A stretch of 64,000 nt of DNA from Endozoicomonas montiporae CL-33 (GTDB lineage: Bacteria > Pseudomonadota > Gammaproteobacteria > Pseudomonadales > Endozoicomonadaceae). The translations under genes were made by a program, and so were the position numbers. The notes beneath the pieces were generated by a model. That model was not told the DNA's origin. It was given only the letters and a program-made list of their open reading frames with translations, and searched no databases. Positions 25,847-35,946 of the stretch are shown here, one piece after another (positions within the stretch are counted from its first letter, which is position 1; each line of letters starts with the position of its first letter). The stretch spans positions 601,001 to 665,000 of the forward strand of contig NZ_CP013251.1 in assembly GCF_001583435.1 (NCBI RefSeq). Direction: 5' to 3'.

Positions 25847-28655
25847 AGGCTAATTGACGGCAGGTAACCAGAGTCTTTTCCAATGACTGTTCAAGGTTTG
25901 GGATCAGCCTGCAGGCTTCCTGCAGTTTTCCTTCTTTCCCAAGCACTTCGATCTGGCTGGCGATACCTGCAAGCTGTGTGGCTCCAAGATTGCCGCTGCT
26001 GGATTTTAGTGTATGGGCAGCGCGGATCACCACTTCCAGGTCTGCGGCTTTGGCTGCCTGTTTCAGTTCTTCCAACAGGTTGGGAGCATCTTCAAAGTAA
26101 CTGTCCAGCAGGCTACTGAAGGCTTCTTCCATAATCTCTTTGAGAGTGTTGAATGTATCAATGTCTACCAGAGGTTCATCCGTATCAATATCAGCGCCTT
26201 CCTCGTTTGGAACGCTGTTGGCCACTACCGGAAGTTCAGGTTCAGACTCTGGCTGGTTTTCGTCGTGCATCAACCAGTGCGAGAGCATGTCTCGCATGGT
26301 GTCTGATTTTATGGGTTTAGACAGGTAGTCATCCATACCGGCTGCCAGACATTTTTCCCTGTCGCCCTGCATGGCGTTGGCTGTCATGGCAATGATGGGA
26401 ATTCTGGGCTGACGATGAGACTGCTCTCTTTTACGAATCAGCCCCGTTGCCTCGTAGCCCGACATGACGGGCATCTGGCAATCCATAAGAATCAGATCGT
26501 ACTCTTTGTTTTGTGACATGCTGACGGCTTCTTTGCCGTCTGCAGCAATATCCGGTTCAGTCAGACCTATCTTCTTCAACATGCTGACAGCCACTTTCTG
26601 ATTCACAATATTATCTTCAACCAGCAGTAGCCTGATTGTAGAGGAAAAAGATGGGTGATTACTTTGTACTGGGTGCTTGTCGCTCTGGCGTGCATGGTGT
26701 TCATGCATAACCTGCATGACGGTATCCAGCAGACGTGATTGTCGGAACGGTTTACTGAGACAGGCCGAAATACCGACTTCCTGTTGTTTGGCCCAGGTAA
26801 TAAAACCGGCAGAACTCAACATAATACGGCGCGATTTTGCCAGCTCCGCATTACTTTCTATTTCTCTGGACAGCATTAAGCCGTCCATTTGAGGCATGTC
26901 CATATCAAGCAAAACCAGCTCGTACGGCTGCCCTTTACTGAGTGCCTGCTGCATCATATCCAGAGCTTTTGCACCACTGTCGCATTCTGAATGATCAACA
27001 CCCCAGGCGGTCAGATAATGGCGCAGAATTTCCCGGTTGGTGGTGTTGTCATCCACAATCAGTGTTTTAATGCCTTCAAGAGCGTGACTGACCTTTCCGG
27101 ATGATCTGGACTCTGACTCCGAAATACCCATGTCGAGTATGAATAAGAAGGTGGAACCCAGCCCTTCTGCACTGGTGACCTGAATATTCCCACCCATCAG
27201 CTCTACCAGCTGTTTGGAAATGGTCAGGCCAAGACCAGTACCGCCAAACCGACGGGTTGTGCTTCCGTCAGCTTGAGTGAAGGCACTGAACAGGTTGGCA
27301 AGCACATCCTCGGCAATACCAATGCCGGTGTCTTCCACTAAAAACTCTACCCTGACAAAATCAGAGGTTCTCTGAATCATATTCAGGCGAACAACGACCT
27401 CACCCGCTTCAGTGAATTTAACGGCATTACCAACCAGATTGGTCAAAACCTGCCGTAAACGAACGGAGTCGCCTTTTAGCACTTCGGGTAAGTCAACGTC
27501 AGTGTAACAACTGATTTCCAGATGTTTTTCCCTTGCCTTTCCAGCCAGCAAGGCGCAGACGTCTTCTGCTATTTCAGCAATATTGGTATCAATATTCTCT
27601 ATCTCCATTTTTCCTGCTTCAATCTTGGAGAAGTCGAGAATGTCGTTGATGATTTGTAACAAGGCATCTGCAGAGCTGTAGGCGGTTTCGAGAAAGTCGC
27701 TCTGGGTTCGGTCAAGCCGTGTATCTTTTAACAACTCAAGCATACCCAGCACACCGTTCATGGGTGTTCTGATTTCATGACTCATATTGGCAAGGAAAGA
27801 GCTTTTGGCCTTGGCAGCATCAAAGGCCGCTTCTTTGGCTTCACGCAGTTCCGAGATGTTGTCTTTCAAGTCGCGGTTGGCGTCATGCAGTTCCCGGGTT
27901 CTTTCCGCAACAGAAGCTTCCAGGGTTTCCCGCTGCTGTTGCAGGCGCTGGTCGCGTTCTTTAATGCGCATAATCATTTCGTTGAAATAATCATACAGTT
28001 GACCTATTTCGTCGTCATCGAAACGGTGAACTTTCTGGTCGTATTGCTGCTTGGCGGTCATGGAACTGATGGTTTCCGCCAACTCGATAATGGGACGTCC
28101 CAGAAGTTTCTGCAGTCTTGAAGCCAGCATTGAAGCAAGGATGACAGAAACCAGTGCTGCAATCAGAGCCAGCAGAAGATTCTGGGTTAGCTGAAGGTAA
28201 AGCAGGTTCAGGTTGGACTGAATGTAAATAGCGCCAATCAGTTGCCCGTCCAGATAGATAGGGCGATAGAGGTGCAGTCGAGTGTTGCTGAAAACGGTCA
28301 GAGGGCGCTCAAGATCATCAAAGGTAATAGACCAGGGCTGTCCGCCATGACGGTTGTAGGTGGCCATAACATTGCCTTCCGGCGTGAGCAGGAAGGCTGA
28401 CTGGATATTGGTGGCGGAGGCAAAACCTTTCAAAAGAGTTGTTGCAGAGTCCCTGTCTTCAAATACCAGCGCGGCTTCTGCGTTGGACCCAATGACTTCA
28501 GCAAGGACTTCCAGATTGCTGACAAGGGCTGACCTGGATTTGATCAGGTCGCTGACGGTCTGGATGGACAGCGTTACCAGCAGCACGGCATAAGCCGTGA
28601 TCAGCATGGCGTAACGAAGCTTCTTTTTTATGGGCAGGTTTCTGAAAGTAATCAT
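25845..28655 (-). CDS. Hybrid sensor histidine kinase with two receivers and Hpt
   Basis: The 936-residue protein carries, in order: TM1 (about 17-37), a periplasmic CHASE8-like sensor (about 38-150), TM2 (about 155-180), HAMP, coiled coil, HisKA with His293 ([12 protein letters not shown]), HATPase_c ([17 protein letters not shown]), receiver 1 with Asp584 ([11 protein letters not shown]), receiver 2 with Asp725 ([11 protein letters not shown]) and Hpt with His881 ([11 protein letters not shown]). It has the BarA-like architecture for a multistep phosphorelay. It follows the yfiR-type gene by about 40 bp in an operon with a TonB receptor. No cognate response regulator is adjacent. Confidence 0.95.
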   Translation of the reverse strand: MITFRNLPIKKKLRYAMLITAYAVLLVTLSIQTVSDLIKSRSALVSNLEVLAEVIGSNAEAALVFEDRDSATTLLKGFASATNIQSAFLLTPEGNVMATYNRHGGQPWSITFDDLERPLTVFSNTRLHLYRPIYLDGQLIGAIYIQSNLNLLYLQLTQNLLLALIAALVSVILASMLASRLQKLLGRPIIELAETISSMTAKQQYDQKVHRFDDDEIGQLYDYFNEMIMRIKERDQRLQQQRETLEASVAERTRELHDANRDLKDNISELREAKEAAFDAAKAKSSFLANMSHEIRTPMNGVLGMLELLKDTRLDRTQSDFLETAYSSADALLQIINDILDFSKIEAGKMEIENIDTNIAEIAEDVCALLAGKAREKHLEISCYTDVDLPEVLKGDSVRLRQVLTNLVGNAVKFTEAGEVVVRLNMIQRTSDFVRVEFLVEDTGIGIAEDVLANLFSAFTQADGSTTRRFGGTGLGLTISKQLVELMGGNIQVTSAEGLGSTFLFILDMGISESESRSSGKVSHALEGIKTLIVDDNTTNREILRHYLTAWGVDHSECDSGAKALDMMQQALSKGQPYELVLLDMDMPQMDGLMLSREIESNAELAKSRRIMLSSAGFITWAKQQEVGISACLSKPFRQSRLLDTVMQVMHEHHARQSDKHPVQSNHPSFSSTIRLLLVEDNIVNQKVAVSMLKKIGLTEPDIAADGKEAVSMSQNKEYDLILMDCQMPVMSGYEATGLIRKREQSHRQPRIPIIAMTANAMQGDREKCLAAGMDDYLSKPIKSDTMRDMLSHWLMHDENQPESEPELPVVANSVPNEEGADIDTDEPLVDIDTFNTLKEIMEEAFSSLLDSYFEDAPNLLEELKQAAKAADLEVVIRAAHTLKSSSGNLGATQLAGIASQIEVLGKEGKLQEACRLIPNLEQSLEKTLVTCRQLA

Positions 28656-28694
28656 CGTTACTTAACGGGTTGCGACTTAAGGTTTGCCACGGTT

Positions 28695-29237
28695 TTATTT
28701 CACCGTTTTAGCCAGCTTTAATAATTTGGAGCTGATGTTCAAATCGGCACCGGAGGCGGAAGTATTGTTAATTGAAAAGTTAATTTTTTTGCCACTGCGA
28801 TTCAGTCCGATCATTCCGCCGTAATCGGTGAAAGATCTAAGATCGCTGATTGTCAGCACCGGCTTTCCTTCAAGACGTTTCAGAACGGATTTGACCGTTG
28901 CATTGTCGATACTATGCATAAACAACGCATCACACAGTTTGTCGAAAGGTGCATTTGCATCTCTGTGAGTGACCGACAAACGCCTGCCCATGGTGTTTTT
29001 GTGATTGATTTTATGAAGCTCGTTATTAATCGAGCCCTCACCCAGCACACAAATTGTCAGGTTCTGGGTTCTTTTAGGCCAACTGATGAATTTGGTGATT
29101 TTATAAATGATCGCTGTTTTTATTTTATCTTCCGGAGAGGTGGCGGCTCTGACCGTCATAGCATGGAGGCTGAGCAAGGTAGCGATGATAAAACCCAGTA
29201 TTGCTGCTTTGGATGAAGTGCTTTTGGTAACTGACAT
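28695..29237 (-). CDS. yfiR: YfiR-family periplasmic protein
   Basis: The roughly 180-residue protein has a signal peptide ending near VRA-AT. It carries the family's YKITKFISWP, ICVLGEG, CDALFMHS, PVLTISDLRSF and GGMIGLNRSGKKINFSIN blocks (DUF4154). In Pseudomonas, YfiR is a periplasmic repressor of the diguanylate cyclase YfiN; here it sits between a TonB receptor and a hybrid kinase, so it may feed a periplasmic signal to that kinase instead (inference). The start is placed at 29237 because AAGGGGGG lies 9 bases upstream; ATG 29255 is an alternative. Confidence 0.88.
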   Translation of the reverse strand: MSVTKSTSSKAAILGFIIATLLSLHAMTVRAATSPEDKIKTAIIYKITKFISWPKRTQNLTICVLGEGSINNELHKINHKNTMGRRLSVTHRDANAPFDKLCDALFMHSIDNATVKSVLKRLEGKPVLTISDLRSFTDYGGMIGLNRSGKKINFSINNTSASGADLNISSKLLKLAKTVK

Positions 29238-29260
29238 GAAGTAGCCCCCCTTCATCCTAT

Positions 29261-31396
29261 TTAAAATGACCAGCGAACTTGTGCGTACCAGGATTCTTCA
29301 ATCTCGGTGGCATCTAATCCGCTGAAAATTTCGGAGAATTCGGCTCTTTGTTTGTCAAAGAGGTTTTGGGCAACGATTGAAAACTCCAGATTGTCGTTTA
29401 TTTTTTTGGCAAGTCGTAAGTCCAGAGCCGTATAGCCTGAGACATCGGCATCCTTTAAATTGCTGATACCTCTGACCCAGACATCAAAGTACCATTGGTT
29501 GGGCAGGTTCATGCTCGAGCGTAGGTTCATTGTATTTTTTGCACTGAGGTTTTCTACGAGTTGTTCATTGGCCTGAAGAGCAGATGCAAGTGCTGGACTA
29601 TTTGCATTATGTGATGCATCAACTTGCAACCAGCCGTAGGTGAATTGGAGTTTCCACCAGTCCTTTGCTTGCCAGTCAGCAACCACTTCCAAGCCGTAGG
29701 TTGTTGCGTCTAGCCCGTTAACAAGGGTAGTGGGAAAGCGTAAAAGGGAGTTGTTACCGCTTAGGCAAATTGGGAAGGCTTGCGGGTTTAGGGGCATTGA
29801 TCCATCAGGACACTTTGTGTCAGAAACATACGCCACTATGTTTTCGTATTGATTATAAAATCCGGTGATGTCTAACCGAAAGGATGAGCCGAACTGCTCT
29901 CGATACCCTAACTCAAAAGCATTCAACTCTTCGGAGTTAAGGTCTCTGTTTCCGGCAATAGACACTATGAATGGTGACCCGATGGAGGCAAAAGTGATGT
30001 TATCAGAAAAAACTGCCGTTTCACTGACTGAAGGAGTTTTTACTGCTTTGGATACAGAAGCCCAGAATGTTCTATCTTCAGTTGCTTTCCACGTTAACTT
30101 GGCATTAGGCTGAAATTCTTCACCTGTGAAGGCGTTGTGCTCGTAGCGTGCGCTAAAGGATACATTCCAGCTCTTGTTTAAAGTAATGTCGTCCTGTGCA
30201 AACAGGCTGTATAGATTATCCTGACGTGAGTCTTTTTTATTACCGTCTTTATCTCTGTGCTCAATGTATCGCATATCGCTCAATTGATACCAGGTTCTGC
30301 GAAAGCTAGCTCCCCATACCAGATCGTGGTTTTCTAAAGGCTGAAAATAGTGCTGGAACTCTAAGTCAAAGGACTGCCTTTTTTCTGTAATTCGATAATC
30401 GAAGTTCTGGTAGTCATCAAGTACAGCTCTTAAAGAGTAATCTTCTGCATCACTGATGGTTTTTTTCCAATGAGCGATTAAATTACCGCCCCTTTGGTCA
30501 CGATCTGTGTTTTCTAACCTTTGGATGCCATTATTGCCAGCAAATGGATCGTTCTTGTCGAAAATCTTTAATATAGGGCGAGTGGTTCCCTCGTAGATAT
30601 CACCCAGGAATGTAAGGTCAGTGTCGGCAGTAGGCTTCCACTCTGTCCTGAATCCAGCCCTTTTCATTTTCCAGTCATCATTGGCGTCGGAGCCATCTGC
30701 CTTGGCCAGTCCGTCCCGCTCAAAAGCTTTGAAATACACTTTGTAGTAACCGGTTTCTCCGAACTCTCCGCCATGGCGATAAGCACCAAAGGCTTTTTCT
30801 TCATTGCCTGCACCCAAAGAGACTAAGTTGCCCTGAGTGTCAGCCGCTTTTTTAGTGATCACATTGATGACACCGTTGACAGCGTTGGCTCCCCAGAGTG
30901 CAGCGCCAGGTCCCCTGATAACCTCGATGCGGTCAATGTCTTCCATCAGGGTGTCCTGAACATCCCAGTTCACGCCGGAGAACAGTGGTGAATAAACCGT
31001 TCTGCCATCAATCAGAACCAGCAGCTTATTGGCAAAGATGTAATTGAACCCGCGGGTACTGATCGACCAGGTGTTGCCGTTAAAGCGTGCCACCTGCATT
31101 CCGGGTACCATGCGTAGAGCTTCTGGGATGGATGTCACGCCACTGCGCAGAATGTCTTCGGAGGTAATGACGAAAATGGCCGCAGCAGAATCCATCAGCC
31201 GTTGTTTTTTGCGGGAGACAGAGGTGACGTCAGGAATATCCAGCGAGATGAGTTCTTCCAGGCTGAAATCCAGAAAATCATCATTGTCAGGTTCTTTAAC
31301 CGGATGGTCAGCCTGCGCATTGATGGCAAGCAGCAGTGACGAAGCCAGAATTGTGGGCAGCAGTTGTGTCTTCAAAATTCCACTCCATGGAATCAT
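29261..31396 (-). CDS. TonB-dependent outer-membrane receptor
   Basis: The 711-residue protein has a signal peptide (cut near AQA-DHP). A plug domain carries the family's SLEELISLDIPDVTSVSRKKQ opening, then DILRSGVTSIPEALRMVPGM and RIEVIRGPGAALWGANAVNGVINVITK. A 22-strand barrel follows, ending in WYAQVRWSF (terminal Phe). The ligand is unknown; BtuB-like vitamin or siderophore uptake is possible. It heads the operon receptor-yfiR-hybrid kinase (gaps of 23 and 39 bp), an arrangement suggesting signal transduction from the outer membrane as well as transport. Confidence 0.93.
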   Translation of the reverse strand: MIPWSGILKTQLLPTILASSLLLAINAQADHPVKEPDNDDFLDFSLEELISLDIPDVTSVSRKKQRLMDSAAAIFVITSEDILRSGVTSIPEALRMVPGMQVARFNGNTWSISTRGFNYIFANKLLVLIDGRTVYSPLFSGVNWDVQDTLMEDIDRIEVIRGPGAALWGANAVNGVINVITKKAADTQGNLVSLGAGNEEKAFGAYRHGGEFGETGYYKVYFKAFERDGLAKADGSDANDDWKMKRAGFRTEWKPTADTDLTFLGDIYEGTTRPILKIFDKNDPFAGNNGIQRLENTDRDQRGGNLIAHWKKTISDAEDYSLRAVLDDYQNFDYRITEKRQSFDLEFQHYFQPLENHDLVWGASFRRTWYQLSDMRYIEHRDKDGNKKDSRQDNLYSLFAQDDITLNKSWNVSFSARYEHNAFTGEEFQPNAKLTWKATEDRTFWASVSKAVKTPSVSETAVFSDNITFASIGSPFIVSIAGNRDLNSEELNAFELGYREQFGSSFRLDITGFYNQYENIVAYVSDTKCPDGSMPLNPQAFPICLSGNNSLLRFPTTLVNGLDATTYGLEVVADWQAKDWWKLQFTYGWLQVDASHNANSPALASALQANEQLVENLSAKNTMNLRSSMNLPNQWYFDVWVRGISNLKDADVSGYTALDLRLAKKINDNLEFSIVAQNLFDKQRAEFSEIFSGLDATEIEESWYAQVRWSF

Positions 31397-31475
31397 TTGA
31401 GCCTGAACATACTGCTGAAACGTTCAGATTAATTTTTTAATCTCTAATAAAACTTAGTTGAAGAATTTTCATTCG

Positions 31476-32861
31476 TCATTTGCTCTGAGCTGCACGCACA
31501 GCCGCAGCAGCATCCAAAACGCCTGAACCACACAGACTGTGATTGCAACTACCGGAAGGGAATGCTCTAGCGGACTCCATAATAATTTTCGCCGCCTGAA
31601 CTGCCGTTAGTAGTTTGTTGACCGAATACATAAGTGCCAGAACACCTGTAACATGGGGAGTGGCCATACTGGTACCCTGATAGTATTCGTAATCATCAAG
31701 GTTGGCAGTGTATTGGCCGCTGTTGGATGTCGATAAAATGCCATTGGAAAGAACGAGAGTTTCTCCTCCCGGAGCTGCAATATTGACGTGACTGCCAAAA
31801 TTGGAATACCAGCTTCGGTTACCCTGCCTGTCAATGGATCCAACAGTGATAACATTCTTGCAGTTGGCAGGTGTCGCCATTGAGGCATCTCTGTTTTCAT
31901 TGCCAGCTGCTACAACAATGGAAATGTTAGCTTTAGTCAGTTTGTCTATTGCATTTTGATAGATTTTGGGACAGGTTTTGGCGCTTCCTCCAAGGCTTAA
32001 ATTGAGAATTTTTACCGGCTTTTTGTTTAAAGGCAGCCCGAAAACTTTAAATCCTGCTGCCCAAAGCATGGCATCTACAATATCCGACATATATCCACCG
32101 CAACGGCCCAATGCCCGCAGTGGCATAATTTTGGAATTCCAGGCGACGCCACTCACTCCTATATTGTTGTTGGAAACAGCTGCTATCGTGCCTGCTACAT
32201 GGGTACCATGCCAGCTGCTCTCTATGGGTTTGCTTGGAACCGGAACACCCTTTACCGTCCCGCAGGCACCGATTTGAGTAATGCCATCACCAGGGTCTTT
32301 TGGCTCGTTATCTCTCCCGTCGCCATCTTTGGCAATCCATGGGTGACTGATAAAGTCATAGCCATCCACAATATTGGTAACCAGATCGTTATGCCTGACA
32401 ACGCCAGTATCAACAACACCAACAATAATATCTGGACTGCCGGTTGTAATATTCCAGGCGGCAGGTGCGTTGATACCAGACTCCGAGTTTGTGAAATTCC
32501 ACTGCTCATTAAAGCGCGCATCGTTCGGAATCTGCATAGCCTGCATAATATAGTCAGGCTCGGCAAAATCGACTTGAGGATCAATATCCAGACTTTTTGC
32601 CAACAGTTCAGCATCTTCCACCTTGACGCTGGATTCTAAATCAAGAATATCCCTCTCTTTGCCCCCTGCAACACCAAAAGCACCATTAGTTGCTCCTTGT
32701 TTAATAAAGGCCATTGCATTGCCATAGGTGGGAACTGGGTGGTATTGAACAATAATTCTGTCAGTGACCAGCCTTGGTGGAATGGTTCCATCAATTTTCT
32801 GGGCCAGAGATGAACTGCTGAACCCGATGAATGATAAAAACAGAGCAATCCTTGCTGTCAT
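31476..32861 (-). CDS. Secreted subtilisin-like serine protease (S8)
   Basis: The 461-residue protein has a signal peptide (cut near SLA-QK), an inhibitor-I9-like propeptide (about 30-105; RIIVQYHP...VDFAEPDYIMQ), then the catalytic domain with Asp151 (VGVVDTGVVRHNDL), His218 (SSWHGTHVAGTIAA) and Ser398 (YYQGTSMATPHVTGVLAL). Cysteine pairs (IGACGTV, GRCGGY, SGSCNHSLCGSG) resemble secreted extracellular proteases of marine gammaproteobacteria. No C-terminal sorting domain is present. It is monocistronic, upstream of the receptor operon. Confidence 0.94.
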   Translation of the reverse strand: MTARIALFLSFIGFSSSSLAQKIDGTIPPRLVTDRIIVQYHPVPTYGNAMAFIKQGATNGAFGVAGGKERDILDLESSVKVEDAELLAKSLDIDPQVDFAEPDYIMQAMQIPNDARFNEQWNFTNSESGINAPAAWNITTGSPDIIVGVVDTGVVRHNDLVTNIVDGYDFISHPWIAKDGDGRDNEPKDPGDGITQIGACGTVKGVPVPSKPIESSWHGTHVAGTIAAVSNNNIGVSGVAWNSKIMPLRALGRCGGYMSDIVDAMLWAAGFKVFGLPLNKKPVKILNLSLGGSAKTCPKIYQNAIDKLTKANISIVVAAGNENRDASMATPANCKNVITVGSIDRQGNRSWYSNFGSHVNIAAPGGETLVLSNGILSTSNSGQYTANLDDYEYYQGTSMATPHVTGVLALMYSVNKLLTAVQAAKIIMESARAFPSGSCNHSLCGSGVLDAAAAVRAAQSK

Positions 32862-33051
32862 GGTGCTTATCCCTGAGAAAGAGTTTCTGAGAAGAAATAT
32901 GCTGTAAAAAACAGTATGGTTGATCTGTAGACATCTGACATTTTGCCAATTCGAATTGAATCTGTGGTTGGCCTCGTTATAACCTGATTATCTGTGGCGA
33001 AAAATTGACAGCTGGGAAATGACTTGATTCCGGCTCTCTCGGGGCACTGTA

Positions 33052-33639
33052 ATGTCGTTTCTCTACGAACAACTATCGAATGTGGCACAAAACCCAATGC
33101 TCCTGGCACTGTTCATTCTTGTTGGGACTTATATTCTGGAGGATGCCGCTATTCTCACTGCAGCGCTTCTGAGTGCAGATGGGTTGATCGGTACTCAATT
33201 GGCATTCATTGTCCTGTTTCTTGGGATTTTTTCCGGTGATCTCGGGCTGTATGTGTCGGGGCGATATTTAAACAGAATACCTGCACTTAAAAGGTTTCTG
33301 GATATTCATGCCGTTCATTGCGCTCATCATTGGTTGCAGCAAAAGATGACAACCACGGTTTTACTCGTGCGTATTATTCCCGGTTTAAGACTGCCTGTTT
33401 ATGTGGCCTGTGGTTTTTTCAGGCTCTCCTGCAAGCGCTTTGCAGTACTGGTTTTTCTGGCTTCACTGCTTTGGACGGCTGTCGTGTTTTTCGGCTTGTT
33501 CAGTGTTGGAGTCATTTTCTGGTCGGATCTGGGGCTTTGGAAATGGCTTTTAATGCCCGTTCTCGCCGGGCTGATCGTTTTCGGGCATAAAAAAATAAAA
33601 GTAGATGAAGGTTTTCTGAACAAATATGGACATCACTGA
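33052..33639 (+). CDS. DedA-family (VTT domain) membrane protein
   Basis: The 195-residue protein has four to five hydrophobic segments and the VTT-domain blocks: LEDAAILTAALLSADG, FLGIFSGDLGLYVSGRYL and VRIIPGLRLPVYVACGFFR, which hold the acidic and arginine residues typical of DedA proteins. The family acts in lipid-carrier or phospholipid flipping and membrane homeostasis. It overlaps the next gene by 14 bp, so it is coupled to an ATP-grasp protein. Confidence 0.88.
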   Translation: MSFLYEQLSNVAQNPMLLALFILVGTYILEDAAILTAALLSADGLIGTQLAFIVLFLGIFSGDLGLYVSGRYLNRIPALKRFLDIHAVHCAHHWLQQKMTTTVLLVRIIPGLRLPVYVACGFFRLSCKRFAVLVFLASLLWTAVVFFGLFSVGVIFWSDLGLWKWLLMPVLAGLIVFGHKKIKVDEGFLNKYGHH

Positions 33640-34777
33640 AAGCGATCGCCTGATTGAGGCATTTATTCAACCAACTGCCCGGGGCAAAGAAATCCATCCT
33701 GGAATGCCTGAGTTAGAGAAACGGAAGCGGGCTATTTCCTTTTTCGAGTTCTGGCCGGGGTTTGTCATTTATACGCCGGTGGTTTTGCAGGCGTTGTGGC
33801 TGGCTATTCGTTACCGGGGCTTTACTTTGCCTCTGAACAGTAACCCGGGCATTTATCTCAGCGGCATGGTGGGTGAATCCAAAAATGACATTTTTTCCAT
33901 GGCGAAAGGGAAAGCCAGAGAAAAGATACCACCCTGGTGTGTTTTGTCTGGCTGGACATCACCTGAAGAGGCTGAATTCCTGGCGCGACAGCGTATGAAA
34001 AAAGTCGGACTTAATTATCCTCTGGTGGCAAAACCGGATATTGGTTGCCGGGGCGCCGGTGTCAGAATTGTTCGTTCTGCCCGGGAATTGAAAGATTATA
34101 TCGCTCCGTTTCCGGCTAATGGCAAAGTGGTACTCCAGAAGCTGGTTCCGTATGAAGCGGAAGCGGGCGTTTTTTATATCCGTCAGCCAGGTGAACAAAA
34201 AGGCAGAATTTTTTCGATCACTCTTAAGTACCCACCTTATGTGATTGGGAATGGTAAAGATACGCTCAGACAACTCATCCAGAATGATGACAGGGCGGGG
34301 CAATTAACCTCTTTATATTTCAAGCGTCATTATCAGCTGTTGGAGCAGGTGCTTCCAGAAGGCCAGCCTTTTCGATTAACGTTTGCAGGTAGTCACTCGC
34401 GGGGGTGCATTTTCAGAGATGGCAGAGAATTTATAACGCCAGAGCTGGAAGCAGCCTTTGATGACGTCGTTGATGGGTTACCTGAGTATTACTACGGCCG
34501 GATAGATATTCGATTTAGAGATATAAATTCTCTTATGAATGGCGAAAACTACTATATACTTGAAATTAATGGCGCCAGTAGTGAAGCTGCCCATATCTGG
34601 GACAGTCGCAGTACGTTGAAAGAAGTGTATCGGGTTCTGTTTTATCAATACCGAACACTGTTTCGACTGGGATGGTTGAACAGGCGTCGGGGATTTCGTC
34701 CTCCTTCCCTGAAAGAGCTGTTGCATGCATGGAAGCAAGAGCGAAAGTTGGTGAAACGGTATCCGGATACCGAATAA
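33626..34777 (+). CDS. ATP-grasp family ligase-like protein
   Basis: The 383-residue protein has an ATP-grasp core of the D-Ala-D-Ala/carboxylate-amine ligase type: YPLVAKPDIGCRGAGVRIVRS (glycine-rich loop), VVLQKLVPYEAEAGVFYIR, and the metal-binding YYGRIDIRFRDIN...YYILEINGASSEAAHIWD. No signal peptide is present; a hydrophobic segment (FWPGFVIYTPVVLQALWLAI, about 37-56) may tie it to the membrane. The start lies inside the DedA gene, implying coupled action, perhaps on a lipid-linked substrate. The substrate is unknown. Confidence 0.85.
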   Translation: MDITESDRLIEAFIQPTARGKEIHPGMPELEKRKRAISFFEFWPGFVIYTPVVLQALWLAIRYRGFTLPLNSNPGIYLSGMVGESKNDIFSMAKGKAREKIPPWCVLSGWTSPEEAEFLARQRMKKVGLNYPLVAKPDIGCRGAGVRIVRSARELKDYIAPFPANGKVVLQKLVPYEAEAGVFYIRQPGEQKGRIFSITLKYPPYVIGNGKDTLRQLIQNDDRAGQLTSLYFKRHYQLLEQVLPEGQPFRLTFAGSHSRGCIFRDGREFITPELEAAFDDVVDGLPEYYYGRIDIRFRDINSLMNGENYYILEINGASSEAAHIWDSRSTLKEVYRVLFYQYRTLFRLGWLNRRRGFRPPSLKELLHAWKQERKLVKRYPDTE

Positions 34778-34830
34778 CCTGATTTCGTATGGTTGAGTAC
34801 TTATAAGACAATTACAGGGAGCGTAACACT

Positions 34831-35274
34831 ATGGCACGATTCATTGGTGTGTTGATGCTGCTGGTTATCAGCTCGACGGCGCTGGCTGGCAATGGAATTT
34901 ACACAGGCTGGTTTAGCAATAAAGCTGTCAGCGGTTACGATACAGTGGCTTATTTCACACAGAGCAAAGCCGTGAAAGGCGATGCCAAATTCAAATTCAA
35001 ATACCTTGATTCCGAGTGGTATTTCAGTTCAGCTGAAAATCTGGAACTGTTCAAAAAGAATCCAGACAAATATCGCCCTCAATACGGCGGTTTCTGTGCC
35101 TGGGCAGTAGCAGCCAAAAAGCAGAGAGCGCCCGGCGATCCTAATTACTGGAAAATTGTCGATGACAAGCTCTATCTGAATTACGACAACAGTGTTCAAA
35201 AGACTTGGCTTGAAGACATTCCGGGGTATATCCGTAAAGGCGATGCCAACTGGCCTAAAATGCTTGATCAATAA
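34831..35274 (+). CDS. Exported YHS-domain protein
   Basis: The 147-residue protein has a signal peptide (cut near ALA-GN) and the YHS core: AVSGYDTVAYFTQSKAVKGDAKFKFKYLDSEWYFSSAENLELFKKNPDKYRPQYGGFC, in the order expected for the domain, with a C-terminal tail. YHS domains are small metal-binding folds; exported versions are of unknown function. It sits 14 bp before a DoxX-like membrane protein gene, likely an operon. Confidence 0.88.
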   Translation: MARFIGVLMLLVISSTALAGNGIYTGWFSNKAVSGYDTVAYFTQSKAVKGDAKFKFKYLDSEWYFSSAENLELFKKNPDKYRPQYGGFCAWAVAAKKQRAPGDPNYWKIVDDKLYLNYDNSVQKTWLEDIPGYIRKGDANWPKMLDQ

Positions 35275-35288
35275 GGGAGGATTGATCT

Positions 35289-35741
35289 ATGAAAAATGCA
35301 GTCAAATGGATTTTATGCATTTATGTGGCATTTGTATTTATTCAGTCACTGTTTTTTAAATTTACGGATGCCTATGAAACCATTCATATTTTCAGCACTC
35401 TGGGTGCCTGGTCCGGCTTTGAGTGGTTTTCAGATTATGGAGCTTATGGTGTCGGTACAGTAGAGCTGATTGCTGCGATTATGCTGTTTTTTTCATCTTC
35501 CCGTCTCTATGGTGCCGCTATAGCCAGTGGTGTGATGATGGGCGCCGTTTTTTTCCATCTGTTTACTCCGCTGGGCATTGCCATGCCAGAATTTGATGAA
35601 ATGGGTAATGTGGTTGGCGATGATGGCGGACTGCTGTTTTATAATGCTTGTGGAGTGCTTGCTGTGTCTTTGATTGTTACGGCTATGGAGTTTTTTGGTA
35701 CTGACAATGCTATCAAGCGAGTGCTGTTCCGATCATCATAA
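35289..35741 (+). CDS. DoxX-like integral membrane protein
   Basis: The 150-residue protein has four predicted transmembrane helices (about 5-22, 50-70, 75-95, 117-137). The arrangement, with FKFTDAYETIHIF after helix 1 and GTVELIAAIMLF in helix 2, fits DoxX/MauE-type proteins. It follows the exported YHS protein in a two-gene operon with AGGGAGG as ribosome-binding site. The partner suggests a redox or metal role in the envelope, which is inference. Confidence 0.7.
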   Translation: MKNAVKWILCIYVAFVFIQSLFFKFTDAYETIHIFSTLGAWSGFEWFSDYGAYGVGTVELIAAIMLFFSSSRLYGAAIASGVMMGAVFFHLFTPLGIAMPEFDEMGNVVGDDGGLLFYNACGVLAVSLIVTAMEFFGTDNAIKRVLFRSS

Positions 35742-35946
35742 TTTTATTGGAAGTGCAGTTTAAAATTGGCTGGTTTAACGATCAGCCATTTTATTGTTAG
35801 CTGTTTCTTGTTTAACAAGAGCTTCATCCTGCCTTAACCACTTTGTAATTTTCCCTGCCTACGCTTGTCCATATGATCCGGCTTGTTCATTATAGAGACA
35901 GAACCTTTTCTGGCCGGACTACAACTACATTAATAAGGGAATCCGG

